Notes: generated from the letters alone by a model not told the origin. A DNA stretch of 41,293 nucleotides from Bacteroidales bacterium (GCA_012517825.1 JAAYUG010000169.1:1-41293), one strand, 5' to 3'; shown: positions 1 to 8,831, counted from the stretch's first letter. Numbers and translations are program-made.

Positions 1-311
1 GCATGAAGTGTCAGCCTGATATGTGTTGCATCCGGTTCCGCTTCCTTCATCTGGATCCACAGAAAAAATGCCAGAGCGTGAGGGCCCTCTCCGGTAATTT
101 TAATCAGCCGGAATGGTTCCCGTTCCACCATCCGCAGTCCGGCCATTCCCAGGTTGCTGAGCCTGAAACTGCAGGAATCAGCTTCTGCTTTCCAGTCGGT
201 GAGCATTTCCGATGGAACAAGATGCGTAAAGTTTCTGAAATCGGAAAGGAACGAATAGACATTCTGTGGCGGAGAACTCACCGTTCCCGTGCGGCTTTGC
301 AATTTGATCAT
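1..311 (-). CDS. SRPBCC/START-like family protein (partial, 3' end off window)
   Basis: Reading the minus strand from the ATG at 309-311 gives an open frame of 103 codons that runs off the left edge of the window. It begins MIKLQSRTGTVSSPPQNVYS and continues with a segment containing LSDFRNFTHLVP and a run of hydrophobic strand-like segments. This is the pattern of small SRPBCC (polyketide cyclase/START-like) proteins, which form a helix-grip fold around a hydrophobic ligand pocket. The start lies 21 bp after the pyrE stop on the same strand, so the two are probably co-transcribed. The ligand and role are unknown. The family call rests on recognition of the N-terminal half only. Confidence 0.7.
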   Translation of the reverse strand, partial: MIKLQSRTGTVSSPPQNVYSFLSDFRNFTHLVPSEMLTDWKAEADSCSFRLSNLGMAGLRMVEREPFRLIKITGEGPHALAFFLWIQMKEAEPDATHIRLTLH

Positions 312-332
312 ATAGTATTGTTCAACTGGTAA

Positions 333-965
333 TCAGGGGGTCCACTGAGAAGGATTTTCCCTCCAGCGCCGTAAAACTTCCATCTGTTCCGGCAAGATAT
401 AGCCGGTTCGGCTCGCCTCATCAATCAGCACTTCATAGCTGGAGAGCGTTTCGAGCCGGCAGCCTGCCTTTTTGAAATTGTCGGCCGCTTCAGAAAAACC
501 ATAGGTAAAAACGGCTACCATTCCCAGCACGTGATAGCCTGCTTCGCGGAGAGCATTGTATGCCTTGAGACTGCTGCTGCCAGTAGAAACAAGGTCTTCG
601 ATTACAACCACCTTTCGCCCGGGAAAAACCTGTCCTTCAATTACATTCTCCCTCCCATGATCCTTGGGCGATGACCTTACATAGTTGAAAGGAAGTCCGA
701 GAACCTCGGCAACCAATGCTCCCTGGGCAATTGCTCCCGTGGCAACACCGGCAATAACTTCCACTTCAGGAAACACTTCCCTGATCTTCTGTACAAATGC
801 ATCCCGGATGAAAGTACGTATTTCGGGATACGAAAGGGTAATCCGGTTGTCACAGTAAATGGGCGACTTCCAGCCCGAAGCCCAGGTAAAAGGATTTGCA
901 GGTTCGATGATTATTGCCTTACTTTGCAGTAAGTATCCGGCAATTTTTGTTGCAATGGTTTCCAT
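333..965 (-). CDS. pyrE: Orotate phosphoribosyltransferase
   Basis: PyrE transfers the phosphoribosyl group of PRPP to orotate to give OMP in cytosolic pyrimidine synthesis. With the start at 963-965 the protein has 210 residues, normal for the family, and begins METIATKIAGYLLQSKAI. The frame stays open upstream, but the extra 55 residues would lie inside the divergent NUDIX gene and do not look like PyrE. The PRPP-binding loop is visible as VVVIEDLVSTGSSS, and the segment WASGWKSPIYCDNR is typical of bacterial PyrE. A TACTTTTG -7 box (970-977, minus) sits so close to the ATG that the transcript may have almost no leader. The gene is followed by the SRPBCC gene after 21 bp. Confidence 0.95.
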   Translation of the reverse strand: METIATKIAGYLLQSKAIIIEPANPFTWASGWKSPIYCDNRITLSYPEIRTFIRDAFVQKIREVFPEVEVIAGVATGAIAQGALVAEVLGLPFNYVRSSPKDHGRENVIEGQVFPGRKVVVIEDLVSTGSSSLKAYNALREAGYHVLGMVAVFTYGFSEAADNFKKAGCRLETLSSYEVLIDEASRTGYILPEQMEVLRRWRENPSQWTP

Positions 966-1581
966 GCCCCAAAAGTATGAAGTTTTTTTTAACCGGCGTC
1001 CGGTGATTATTACCAGTGACCCGGATGAAGGCAAAGATGCATCCTTGTATTTCCGGTTCACCGGACGGAAGGAACTTCTGAAAATTCTGCGTTTGTTCGA
1101 AAAATATGAGGATATTCCCTCTCTCACCATCTTTCATCCGAATTTTAAAGACCTCCGCAAAGCGCTGAAATCCTGCTTCAGGATCATCAAGGCTGCCGGA
1201 GGATTGGTCAGAAACCGGCAGGGAGACATCCTGTTCATTCTTCGGAACGGGATTTGGGATCTCCCAAAGGGAAAACTGGAACGCGGGGAAACCTACCAGG
1301 AGGGCGCTCTCCGTGAAGTATCCGAAGAATGTGGAATAAAGGGACTCTCTCACGCTCAGCGCCTGACAACCACTTTTCATGTTTACCGTCTTAACGGCAA
1401 ACCTGTTCTGAAAAAAACCATCTGGTTTACCATGGAGATGAACGGGAATTCCGACACAAAACCTTTGACCATCGAGGGCATTACAGAAGTCAGATGGTTT
1501 GCCCCCTCCGGTCTGCAGGAGCCCTTGTCAAATACTTATCCCAATATTGAGCTGGTACTGAAAAAAGCCGGAATTATCTGA
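964..1581 (+). CDS. NUDIX hydrolase
   Basis: This is a 205-residue protein with a complete NUDIX box at residues 103-125: G103, E109, then REVSEECGI, fitting GX5EX7REUXEEXGU. Such enzymes hydrolyse nucleoside diphosphates linked to another moiety, with Mg2+ held by the box glutamates. The first 70 or so residues form a separate N-terminal region of unknown role. The ATG at 964-966 is chosen because it gives MPQKYEVFF and leaves pyrE intact; an in-frame ATG at 955 is an alternative. The gene is divergent from pyrE and the two start codons overlap by two bases. The substrate cannot be assigned; the pyrE neighbour hints at a nucleotide but does not prove it. Confidence 0.85.
   Translation: MPQKYEVFFNRRPVIITSDPDEGKDASLYFRFTGRKELLKILRLFEKYEDIPSLTIFHPNFKDLRKALKSCFRIIKAAGGLVRNRQGDILFILRNGIWDLPKGKLERGETYQEGALREVSEECGIKGLSHAQRLTTTFHVYRLNGKPVLKKTIWFTMEMNGNSDTKPLTIEGITEVRWFAPSGLQEPLSNTYPNIELVLKKAGII
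970..977 (-). promoter_or_regulatory. Candidate -7 promoter box for pyrE
   Basis: The minus strand reads TACTTTTG, a full match to the Bacteroidota -7 consensus TAnnTTTG. It ends 4 bp before the pyrE ATG, so the predicted transcription start falls at or next to the start codon. The box lies inside the first codons of the divergent NUDIX gene. Confidence 0.45.
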
Positions 1582-1689
1582 CAGGTTAATCCCTTTTTAC
1601 CTTTATTTCAGCCGTAAATGCATATGCTTTCAAGAAAAACATATGAAAGGAATTCCTGAGAAATTCTCTTTCCCTATAATGGATCCGTA

Positions 1690-3408
1690 TCAGTACGTTT
1701 TGATATCTCTGATCTTTAATTGAATTGTGGTAACATCACGGTAGGTGTTTTCATCGAGAGAGTAACAAATATCAAAGGCCCGCCCGTCCTTGATTTCATC
1801 ATAATAATGTGCCATATTGAAGGCTATTCCGGAAATACAGGCTGGGCAACCGTCCTGAATCAGGGTCAGCTTGAGGTGACCACCGGATGAACCGACAATC
1901 CTGGCATCCCCGTTGTAAAGAGCAACATCTTCGGTAATAAAAACAGGATTCATGTTTCCGGGGCCAAAGGGCTCGAACTGCTTAAGAATACGGTACAACC
2001 TCGGAGTAATTTCTTTCAGTTTCAGTTCCGTATCTATTTCAAGGATAGGTATCAGCAACCCCGGTTCGATGGTTTCGCTTACCACCTGTTCGAACCGGTT
2101 AATAAAGGCCTGAAGGGCCTCTTTCCGCATGGTTACACCGGCCGCATACATATGGCCGCCAAAATTCTCCAGCAAATCGGCACATTGTTCCAGCGCATGG
2201 TACAGGTCAAACCCTGGTACCGAACGGGCTGAACCGGTAACAAAGCCATTGGACTCGGTAAGAATCACCGTAGGCCGGTAATAGTGTTCAATAAGCCTGG
2301 AAGCCACTATGCCAATCACTCCCTTGTGCCATGCCGGATTGAAGAGTACCGTAGTTTTTCTGCCCGCAAGTTTTTTATCGTTCTGAAGAATCTGCAGGGC
2401 TTCCTGGGTAATGGTTCCGTCAATATTCCGGCGGGTGCTGTTCAGCCCGTTGATCTGATCACTGATGTCGAGGGCTGTCAAAGGATCTTCACTTATGAGC
2501 AGGTCCACCGAATGTTTTCCTGATTCAATCCGTCCGGCAGCATTAATCCGCGGGCCGATTTTAAATACCACATCCTCAACCGTGATTTCCCTGCCATCGA
2601 TTCCGGCCACTTTGATGATGGCTTTAAGGCCGGTACGGGGCGAACTGTTCAGCTTTTTCAGGCCAAAATAAGTAAGTATGCGGTTTTCGCCCGTCACAGG
2701 CACAATATCCGAAGCGATGCTGACGCTCACAAGATCCAGAAACTCTTCCAGTTCGGAAAAAGGAATTTTATTCCGCTGGGCAAAAGCCTGAAGCAGTTTA
2801 AACCCCACACCGCAGCCCGAAAGTTCCTTATACGGGTAGGCACAATCGGGACGTTTCGGGTCCAGTACAGCCACAGCCGCCGGTATGGTCTCTCCAGCCT
2901 CGTGGTGATCGCAGATAATGAACTCTACTCCTTTCCTTCTGGCATACTCAACCTTTTCAACCGCCTTAATTCCGCAATCGAGTGCTATGATAAGCGACAT
3001 CCCCTTCGAGGCGGCATAATCAATCCCCCGAAGAGAAATACCGTATCCTTCCGTATAACGGTCGGGGATGTAATAGTCAATGGCAGCAAAGCGATTCTTG
3101 AAAAAAAGGTACAACATGGCAACAGCCGTTGTACCGTCGACATCGTAGTCGCCGTAAATGAGGACCTTCTCGCGGTTTTTAATTGCGTTTTCAATACGTC
3201 CGACCGCCTTTTCCATGTCCTTCATTAAAAAAGGATCATGCAGGTTTTCGAGGGAAGGACGAAAGAAGGCTTTTGCCTCCTCAAAGGTCTTAATCCCCCT
3301 CTGAACCAACAGATTGGCAATAGGTTTCTCCATCCCGAGCTGCTCTGCTAACCGTCTGACGTCATCCTCATTTCCATGTTCTTTTATTATCCAGTTCTTA
3401 TTAATCAT
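1690..3408 (-). CDS. recJ: Single-stranded-DNA-specific exonuclease RecJ
   Basis: RecJ degrades single-stranded DNA 5' to 3' in recombination and repair. The 572-residue protein shows the DHH phosphoesterase motifs in order: DYDVDG (87-92), LDCG (143-146) and DHH (167-169), with GPRINAAGRIESG after them and the DHHA1 motif GGHMYAAG further on. These residues coordinate the catalytic metal ions. The length is normal for the family. It is the last gene of a lipA-lipB-recJ minus-strand run, starting 22 bp after the lipB stop. Its 3' end faces the NUDIX gene across a 108-bp gap. Confidence 0.95.
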   Translation of the reverse strand: MINKNWIIKEHGNEDDVRRLAEQLGMEKPIANLLVQRGIKTFEEAKAFFRPSLENLHDPFLMKDMEKAVGRIENAIKNREKVLIYGDYDVDGTTAVAMLYLFFKNRFAAIDYYIPDRYTEGYGISLRGIDYAASKGMSLIIALDCGIKAVEKVEYARRKGVEFIICDHHEAGETIPAAVAVLDPKRPDCAYPYKELSGCGVGFKLLQAFAQRNKIPFSELEEFLDLVSVSIASDIVPVTGENRILTYFGLKKLNSSPRTGLKAIIKVAGIDGREITVEDVVFKIGPRINAAGRIESGKHSVDLLISEDPLTALDISDQINGLNSTRRNIDGTITQEALQILQNDKKLAGRKTTVLFNPAWHKGVIGIVASRLIEHYYRPTVILTESNGFVTGSARSVPGFDLYHALEQCADLLENFGGHMYAAGVTMRKEALQAFINRFEQVVSETIEPGLLIPILEIDTELKLKEITPRLYRILKQFEPFGPGNMNPVFITEDVALYNGDARIVGSSGGHLKLTLIQDGCPACISGIAFNMAHYYDEIKDGRAFDICYSLDENTYRDVTTIQLKIRDIKTY

Positions 3409-3430
3409 GGGAATATCTTACCGCCTGAAC

Positions 3431-4108
3431 TCAAACAAAAGTGAGTTCAAATACGGTTTGTATCTTTTGTCGAAGGACATTCTTTACATAATTAAAATCC
3501 TGAATTTCACCGAGTTCCTTCTCCATGGAAGTTACTCCTTTATCGGTAAATCCGCAGGGGTTAATGTAGTGAAAATAATCGAGATTTGTATTCACATTAA
3601 AGGCAAAACCGTGCATGGTAATTCCCCGGCTTACTCTGACGCCGATAGCGCAGATTTTGCGTGCACGGGAAGAATCAGCGGCATCGATCCAAACGCCCGT
3701 AGCTCCGGTCAGCCTTTCTGCCTTCACAGAAAAATGCTGCAAGGTTTGAATAACCGATTCTTCAAGAAGGTATACATAACGTTTTACCAGAATACCAAGC
3801 CGGTCGAGGTCAAATACAGGATAACCAACTATCTGACCGGGCCCGTGATAAGTAATATCCCCACCCCTGTTGATCTGATAAAACACGGCATCAATCTGCC
3901 GCAGAAACTCATCGCCAATGAGCAGGTTATTGCGGGAACCGCTTTTACCCAGTGTATAAACATGATTGTGTTCCACAAAATACAAATGACCGGGAGAGGT
4001 CTCGCCCTGAAGTTTCTTTTCGCTCATTTTCCTCAGGGTTTCTTCCTGCAGATCCCAGGTTTCTTTATAGTCCTTTCGGCCCAGATCGGTATAAATTACC
4101 TCATACAT
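3431..4108 (-). CDS. lipB: Octanoyl-[acyl-carrier-protein]:protein octanoyltransferase
   Basis: LipB moves octanoate from acyl-carrier protein to the lipoyl domains of 2-oxoacid dehydrogenases and related proteins, the first step of lipoate synthesis. From the chosen start (MYEVIYTDLG) it has 225 residues. The substrate-binding segment RGGDITYHGPGQ (81-92) and the catalytic pair Lys151 (in KICAIGV) and Cys185 (in INPCGF) are present. The frame is open for 14 more codons upstream, but the Met at 4106-4108 matches the family N-terminus and leaves an 8-bp overlap with the end of lipA, which suggests translational coupling. recJ follows 22 bp downstream. Confidence 0.95.
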   Translation of the reverse strand: MYEVIYTDLGRKDYKETWDLQEETLRKMSEKKLQGETSPGHLYFVEHNHVYTLGKSGSRNNLLIGDEFLRQIDAVFYQINRGGDITYHGPGQIVGYPVFDLDRLGILVKRYVYLLEESVIQTLQHFSVKAERLTGATGVWIDAADSSRARKICAIGVRVSRGITMHGFAFNVNTNLDYFHYINPCGFTDKGVTSMEKELGEIQDFNYVKNVLRQKIQTVFELTFV

Positions 4109-4988
4109 TTTGTATCGTTTTTTCCGAACCCACGATATGTTTTTCTGCATGGTAGGAGGAACGCACCAGCGGCCCGCTTTCTACGGCCCGGAATCCCTTT
4201 TCCAGAGCAATCCGCGCCAGATCTTCAAAAACTTCAGGCTTAACGTATTCGGCCACAGGAAGATGACTGGCCGTAGGTGCCAGATACTGTCCGATGGTCA
4301 TTACTGAACACCCGGCTGCGAGCAGGTCGTCCATAGTCTCCAGCACTTCGGGCAGGGTTTCCCCCAGTCCCAGCATGATTCCTGACTTGGCTGTGATTCC
4401 TTTTGATGCTATATATTTCAAAACCGACAGGCTTACATCATAACGGGCAACACTGCGGATGAGAGGGGTTAGCCTTCTTACCGTTTCCAGGTTATGCGAA
4501 ATCACATCAGGCCCCGCTTCAATAACCCGGTCCAGGCTGTCGGTATTCCCCCGGAAATCGGGAATAAGCACTTCCATGGTAACGCCAGGATTCATGGTTT
4601 TCACGGCACGAATTGTTTCAGCCCAGAATGCAGCGCCACCGTCAGGAAGATCATCCCTGTCGACCGAGGTAATAACGCAATGCTTCAATTGCATGGTATG
4701 GATGGCCCGGGCAATTTTTAACGGCTCTTCCGGATCAGGAGGATTGGGCCTTCCCGTTGCCACACCGCAGAATTTACAGCTCCGTGTACAGATATCGCCC
4801 AGGATCATAAAAGTGGCCGTTCCTCTGCTCCAGCATTCGCCGATATTGGGGCAATTGCCGCTCGTACAGATGGTATGAAGATGGTTCCGGTCGACCAGAT
4901 TCCGCACTTTTGAGTACGTTTCTCCTGAAGCCCTTCGCATTTTGAGCCAGGGAGGCAACCGGCGCCGGGGTGAGGTATTGTTATTCAC
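4101..4988 (-). CDS. lipA: Lipoyl synthase (radical SAM)
   Basis: LipA inserts two sulfur atoms into protein-bound octanoyl groups to make the lipoyl cofactor. The 295-residue protein has both expected iron-sulfur sites: the auxiliary cluster CX4CX5C at Cys41, Cys46 and Cys52, and the radical-SAM CX3CX2C at Cys67, Cys71 and Cys74. The conserved C-terminal RSSYHA segment, which supplies a serine ligand in this family, is also there. The gene leads the lipA-lipB-recJ run and overlaps lipB by 8 bp, so the two steps of lipoylation are made together. It is divergent from lysS. Confidence 0.97.
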   Translation of the reverse strand: MNNNTSPRRRLPPWLKMRRASGETYSKVRNLVDRNHLHTICTSGNCPNIGECWSRGTATFMILGDICTRSCKFCGVATGRPNPPDPEEPLKIARAIHTMQLKHCVITSVDRDDLPDGGAAFWAETIRAVKTMNPGVTMEVLIPDFRGNTDSLDRVIEAGPDVISHNLETVRRLTPLIRSVARYDVSLSVLKYIASKGITAKSGIMLGLGETLPEVLETMDDLLAAGCSVMTIGQYLAPTASHLPVAEYVKPEVFEDLARIALEKGFRAVESGPLVRSSYHAEKHIVGSEKTIQNV

Positions 4989-5008
4989 AATTGCTGTTTT
5001 TGAAAAAG

Positions 5009-5016
5009 CAAAGGTA
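5009..5016 (-). promoter_or_regulatory. Candidate -7 promoter box for lipA-lipB-recJ
   Basis: The minus strand reads TACCTTTG, a full match to TAnnTTTG, 20 bp before the lipA start codon. No convincing -33 element was found at the usual spacing. Confidence 0.5.
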
Positions 5017-5127
5017 ATTCATTCTTCAGAAACTGTCCCGGCCTATTCTGGCAGGTAAAATTTCTGCAGGAAGCATCGAAAAGCGAAGTTTTGAAGCATT
5101 TACGCACTGTACTTATTCCTAACATAT

Positions 5128-5135
5128 TATCTTTG
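5128..5135 (+). promoter_or_regulatory. Candidate -7 promoter box for lysS
   Basis: TATCTTTG matches the TAnnTTTG consensus exactly and lies 20 bp before the lysS ATG. A possible weak -33 (CTG at 5107-5109) is 18 bp upstream. With the lipA box it makes the 167-bp gap a divergent promoter region. Confidence 0.55.
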
Positions 5136-5155
5136 CAGCCATTAAATCTTTCGAC

Positions 5156-6886
5156 ATGAATTATACCGAACTCAGCGAACAGGAACTAATTCGCCGTCAG
5201 GCTCTTGAAGAAATCAGAAAAATGGGTATTGACCCCTATCCGGCAGCCTTGTTTGAAGTCAACACAAGCATTGATGAAATCCGCAAAAACTTCAGCCCGG
5301 AAAAAAATAATTTCCAGGATGTGCGGCTTGCAGGAAGGATTATGAGCCGGCGCATCATGGGCAGCGCTTCGTTTGCGGAGATTCAGGATGCTACGGGGCG
5401 TATTCAGCTCTACGTGCGGCGTGAAGATATCTGCCCTCCTGACAATACCGCCCTGTATGATACCCTGTTCAAAAAGCTTCTCGATATAGGAGATATCATA
5501 GGAATCAGTGGGTTTACCTTTATTACCAAAACAGGAGAACTGTCGGTTCATGTTAAGGAACTGAAACTCCTCGCCAAATCACTGCGCCCGCTTCCTGTTG
5601 TCAAGGAAAAGGACGGCAAAGTTTTTGATGCATTCACCGACCCGGAACTACGGTACAGGCAGAGATACGTTGACCTGATTGTTAATCCGCATGTTCGCGA
5701 GGTTTTTGTCAGGCGAACCAGGCTCATCAATTCCATGCGCGAATTTCTGAACAAGCGGGGATACCTTGAAGTGGAGACCCCCATTCTTCAGCCGCTCTAC
5801 GGAGGCGCTGCCGCCCGCCCATTCAAAACCTTTCACAATACACTGGAACAGACCCTGTATTTAAGAATTGCCAATGAGTTGTATCTCAAACGGCTTATCG
5901 TGGGCGGATTTGACGGGGTGTATGAATTTTCAAAGGACTTCCGCAACGAAGGGATGGACCGTTTTCACAACCCGGAATTTACCCAGATTGAACTGTACGT
6001 GGCCTATAAGGATTACCTGTGGATGATGGACCTGGTGGAAGAAATGATCGAAAAAGTAGCCATAGACCTCCACGGCACCACCCAGGTTCAGGTGGGAGAG
6101 CACCTGATTGACTTCAGGCGGCCATGGAAACGCATTACCATGTACGATGCCATCAAGGAAAAAACCGACATCAATATCGGAGAAATGGACGAAAACCAGT
6201 TGCGCGAGGTAACCAGAAAACTGAATATCGAAACGGACGAAACCATGGGTAAGGGAAAGCTGATCGATGCCATTTTTGGAGAACTGGTGGAACCTTTCCT
6301 TATTCAGCCAACCTTTATCATGGATTATCCCATTGAAATGTCGCCCCTGGCCAAGAAACACCGGAGCAAACCGGGGCTTGTGGAACGGTTTGAGGCCATC
6401 TGCAATGGAAAGGAACTGTGCAATGCCTTTTCTGAACTAAATGACCCGATTGACCAGCGGGCCCGCTTTGAGGACCAGCTACAACTGGGTAAACGCGGTG
6501 ATCAGGAAGCCATGGTGCTCGATGAAGATTTTCTCAGAGCTCTTGAATATGGGATGCCTCCTACGGCAGGACTTGGTATCGGCATCGACCGCCTTACCAT
6601 GATCATGACCAATCAGCCGTCTATCCAGGATGTTCTTTTCTTTCCCCAGATGCGGCCGGAAAAGAAGTCTGTGGCCGATCCCACGGAAAAATATACCCAA
6701 GCAGGCATACCCGAAGCATGGGTTCCTGTACTGCAGAAAATGGGCTTTGTACAGGTTTCTATGCTCAAAACCCTTAATCCCAACAAACTGCATCAGGATA
6801 TGTGCGGGTACAACAAGAAAAACAAACTGGACCTGCCGAACCCAAAGCCGGAGGAAGTAAGGGAATGGCTGGGAAAAATCAGTTGA
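5156..6886 (+). CDS. lysS: Lysine--tRNA ligase, class II
   Basis: LysRS charges tRNA-Lys with lysine. The 576-residue protein has an N-terminal OB-fold anticodon-binding domain (roughly residues 55-150) and a class II catalytic core. Motif 2 is visible as [18 protein letters not shown] and motif 3 as [11 protein letters not shown]. After the usual family end (FFPQMRPE) there is an extra tail of about 75 residues rich in Lys, Pro and Asn, ending in [12 protein letters not shown]. To my knowledge similar tails occur in other Bacteroidota LysRS; their role is not known to me. The gene stands alone with its own promoter and no neighbour of related function. Confidence 0.97.
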   Translation: MNYTELSEQELIRRQALEEIRKMGIDPYPAALFEVNTSIDEIRKNFSPEKNNFQDVRLAGRIMSRRIMGSASFAEIQDATGRIQLYVRREDICPPDNTALYDTLFKKLLDIGDIIGISGFTFITKTGELSVHVKELKLLAKSLRPLPVVKEKDGKVFDAFTDPELRYRQRYVDLIVNPHVREVFVRRTRLINSMREFLNKRGYLEVETPILQPLYGGAAARPFKTFHNTLEQTLYLRIANELYLKRLIVGGFDGVYEFSKDFRNEGMDRFHNPEFTQIELYVAYKDYLWMMDLVEEMIEKVAIDLHGTTQVQVGEHLIDFRRPWKRITMYDAIKEKTDINIGEMDENQLREVTRKLNIETDETMGKGKLIDAIFGELVEPFLIQPTFIMDYPIEMSPLAKKHRSKPGLVERFEAICNGKELCNAFSELNDPIDQRARFEDQLQLGKRGDQEAMVLDEDFLRALEYGMPPTAGLGIGIDRLTMIMTNQPSIQDVLFFPQMRPEKKSVADPTEKYTQAGIPEAWVPVLQKMGFVQVSMLKTLNPNKLHQDMCGYNKKNKLDLPNPKPEEVREWLGKIS

Positions 6887-6994
6887 CATCCTATTCTTTC
6901 TTACCCCACTGAATTGGCTTTCTGAAGCAAGTATCTTTCCGGAACAATACTGTTAACTGATCGCATTGATGGAGATGGTACGATCAGTTATGTT

Positions 6995-7019
6995 TATTTT
7001 TGTATATACATTTGCACAT
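6995..7019 (+). promoter_or_regulatory. GntR gene promoter with candidate auto-operator
   Basis: Two -7-like boxes are present: TATTTTTG (6995-7002) and TACATTTG (7007-7014). Overlapping them is TGTATATACATTTGCACAT (7001-7019), which matches 16 of 19 bases of the palindromic site at 7879-7897 in front of the next operon. It keeps the outer TGT...ACA inverted symmetry but is a weaker palindrome. This fits negative autoregulation by the GntR protein encoded 22 bp downstream, which is an inference. Confidence 0.5.
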
Positions 7020-7040
7020 TATTATAAGGTAGTATCCTCC

Positions 7041-7769
7041 ATGGAATATGAAATAGACCATAAGAGTTCCGTGCCACTGCATATTCAGGTAGAAAACCTG
7101 CTGCGGGAAATGATCAAGCAGCCTGAATATAAAAACGGAAAATTCCTGCCCAACGAAGTTGAACTGGCAAAAAAGCTGGGTATTTCAAGAAATACTCTGC
7201 GTCAGGCCACCAACAGGCTTACCTATGAAGGACTTCTTATCAGGAAAAAAGGCGTCGGTACCGTAGTAGCCGATACACGGGTGAATACCCGCCTGAATAA
7301 CTGGTTAAGTTTTTCCCAGGAAATGAAAGCCCTCGGAATACAAATCACCAATTATGAACTAAAAACCTCATGGGAAGAAGCGGATCAGGCATTGGCCGAT
7401 TTTTTCCGCATTCCGCTGAAAAAGCCTGTTTTTAAGCTGGAACGCCTGCGGGGAGGACCTGAGCGACCTTTTGTTTATTTTATCTCATGGTTTCATCCAC
7501 GGGTAGGACTCACCGGAAAAGAAGATTTTACCAAACCTCTTTATGAAATCCTCGAAAAAAATTACGCAACGATAGCCAAGCTCTCAAAAGAGGAAATCAG
7601 TGCTATTGTGGCTGACGATTTTCTTGCCCGTAAACTGCAGCTTAAACCCGGTGACCCCATTTTAAAACGCAAACGCTACGTTTTTGATCCCGGAAGCAGA
7701 CCTATCGAATACAACATCGGCTTTTATCGTGCCGACAGCTTTGTCTATACAGTTGAAAGCGAACGCTGA
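7041..7769 (+). CDS. GntR-family transcriptional regulator (HutC/UTRA type)
   Basis: This is a 242-residue regulator with two domains. Residues about 5-75 form a winged helix-turn-helix, with PLHIQVENLLREMI and then LAKKLGISRNTLRQATNRL followed by a wing (KKGVGTVV). Residues about 95-235 form a UTRA effector domain, which in this family usually binds a small ligand such as a sugar phosphate. The Met at 7041 is preferred over the Met at 6966 because the family starts near MEYEIDHKSSVPLHIQ and because the longer version would run through the promoter boxes. The gene is directly upstream of the sugar-utilization operon on the same strand, and similar candidate operators precede both. A sugar-phosphate-sensing repressor of the locus is the most likely role. 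Confidence 0.9.
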   Translation: MEYEIDHKSSVPLHIQVENLLREMIKQPEYKNGKFLPNEVELAKKLGISRNTLRQATNRLTYEGLLIRKKGVGTVVADTRVNTRLNNWLSFSQEMKALGIQITNYELKTSWEEADQALADFFRIPLKKPVFKLERLRGGPERPFVYFISWFHPRVGLTGKEDFTKPLYEILEKNYATIAKLSKEEISAIVADDFLARKLQLKPGDPILKRKRYVFDPGSRPIEYNIGFYRADSFVYTVESER

Positions 7770-7862
7770 AAAACCGTTTTCCCGATTCATTAAAAACAGG
7801 TATCCTGAAATAATTCTCTGTAAAATATGTTTTATAACACATAATTATCAAACCTAACAATG

Positions 7863-7899
7863 TATCTTTGTAATGATATGTTCATACATTTGAACATAT
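7863..7899 (+). promoter_or_regulatory. Promoter and palindromic operator of the sugar-utilization operon
   Basis: A perfect 9-bp inverted repeat, ATATGTTCA (7876-7884) and TGAACATAT (7891-7899), is separated by the 6-bp TACATT. A -7 box TATCTTTG (7863-7870) lies just upstream, and a second one (TACATTTG, 7885-7892) is embedded in the palindrome itself. Either way the repeat covers the promoter or the transcription start, as a repressor site would. The same core recurs at 7001-7019. The first gene starts at 7934. Confidence 0.6.
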
Positions 7900-7933
7900 A
7901 TAAAATAAAACAAAAACACTTAAACCAGTTTTT

Positions 7934-8818
7934 ATGAAACGTTTAACCAACTACATGCTGCAACTTAGTGTCTTTGCTCTTTTCATTGCCCTGGCAATGA
8001 CCTCCTGCAAAGATGAAGAAGAACCTGTGGCAACTGCCATTAGTATTGACAAAACGGTTACTCCCAAACTGAAGGTAGGGGAAGAAGCAACAGCCACCAT
8101 TACTATCGTAGCCGAAGGAGTAAAAGCCTTTAAGTATTACAAGGTGGTGGACGAAGTGAAGGGAACAGCCGTTGACGTTACCAGTCAGCTGGTAAAGAAC
8201 GGGAATACCTACACGTACAATTTTTCCTACACGGTACAGGAATTTGATGACCTGCATACCCTGGGATTTGAATTTGAAGTGACCGACAAAAAGGATCAGG
8301 TTAAGACAACGGCACTTGTTGTTGATGTATCACTCTCTGTTAAATCCTCTTTTGTCAAATACGACTGGAAAGTTACGGCAAGTGAATGGCTGGGGTTTGA
8401 TGTTCTTGCTCCTCACGATGCTGCCTACACATATCGTTTCCACCAGGATGGCACTTATGATATTGATATGACTGCACAATATGCTGACAGTACACACCAC
8501 TTCTGTTACTGGGTTTATAAAGAAACACCCAACAATGCCGATACAATTGCCATTCTCAGGTTGATACGCAAGCTCAGATCCGGTTCACAAGGCGTTGATG
8601 AGTATTATGATTACAAGATCACCAGTGCTACTGAATCCCAGATGATCATGTACTGGGATATTCCGGTTTTTGGATTGTATGGCATTAAGAACACCTTCAC
8701 CAGCCAGCCAAAAGGAGCTTTCCAGCCTTACGGAACAGTGGAGATGGCCAACGCGGTAGCCAATATTTCAGTACTAAGCTGCAGTACCGTTGATAATAAT
8801 CTTCTTACCATTCCCTGA
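7934..8818 (+). CDS. Surface-exposed lipoprotein of the SusCD locus, unknown fold
   Basis: The 294-residue protein starts with a lipoprotein signal peptide ending in LAMTSC, followed directly by KDEEE. Acidic residues right after the lipidated Cys are a known Bacteroidota signal for export to the outer surface. Residues about 35-135 look like a beta-sandwich of the PKD/Ig kind (alternating Thr/Val strands). The C-terminal half, from about residue 140, is rich in Tyr and Trp (YDWKVTASEWLGFDV) and could bind glycan. It resembles SusE/SusF-like binding proteins in layout but no family is recognised with certainty. It is unusual in coming first in the operon, before susC; SusE-like genes normally follow susD. 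Confidence 0.7.
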   Translation: MKRLTNYMLQLSVFALFIALAMTSCKDEEEPVATAISIDKTVTPKLKVGEEATATITIVAEGVKAFKYYKVVDEVKGTAVDVTSQLVKNGNTYTYNFSYTVQEFDDLHTLGFEFEVTDKKDQVKTTALVVDVSLSVKSSFVKYDWKVTASEWLGFDVLAPHDAAYTYRFHQDGTYDIDMTAQYADSTHHFCYWVYKETPNNADTIAILRLIRKLRSGSQGVDEYYDYKITSATESQMIMYWDIPVFGLYGIKNTFTSQPKGAFQPYGTVEMANAVANISVLSCSTVDNNLLTIP

Positions 8819-8831
8819 ACCTGTGGCGTCG

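Noticed and set aside
1582-1689. CATATG repeats between NUDIX and recJ as a terminator
   Set aside because: The complementary segments do not make a stable stem followed by a T run; no clear terminator in this convergent gap.
3314-4243. 309-residue plus-strand frame opposite lipB
   Set aside because: Antisense of lipB, which has its full motifs on the minus strand.
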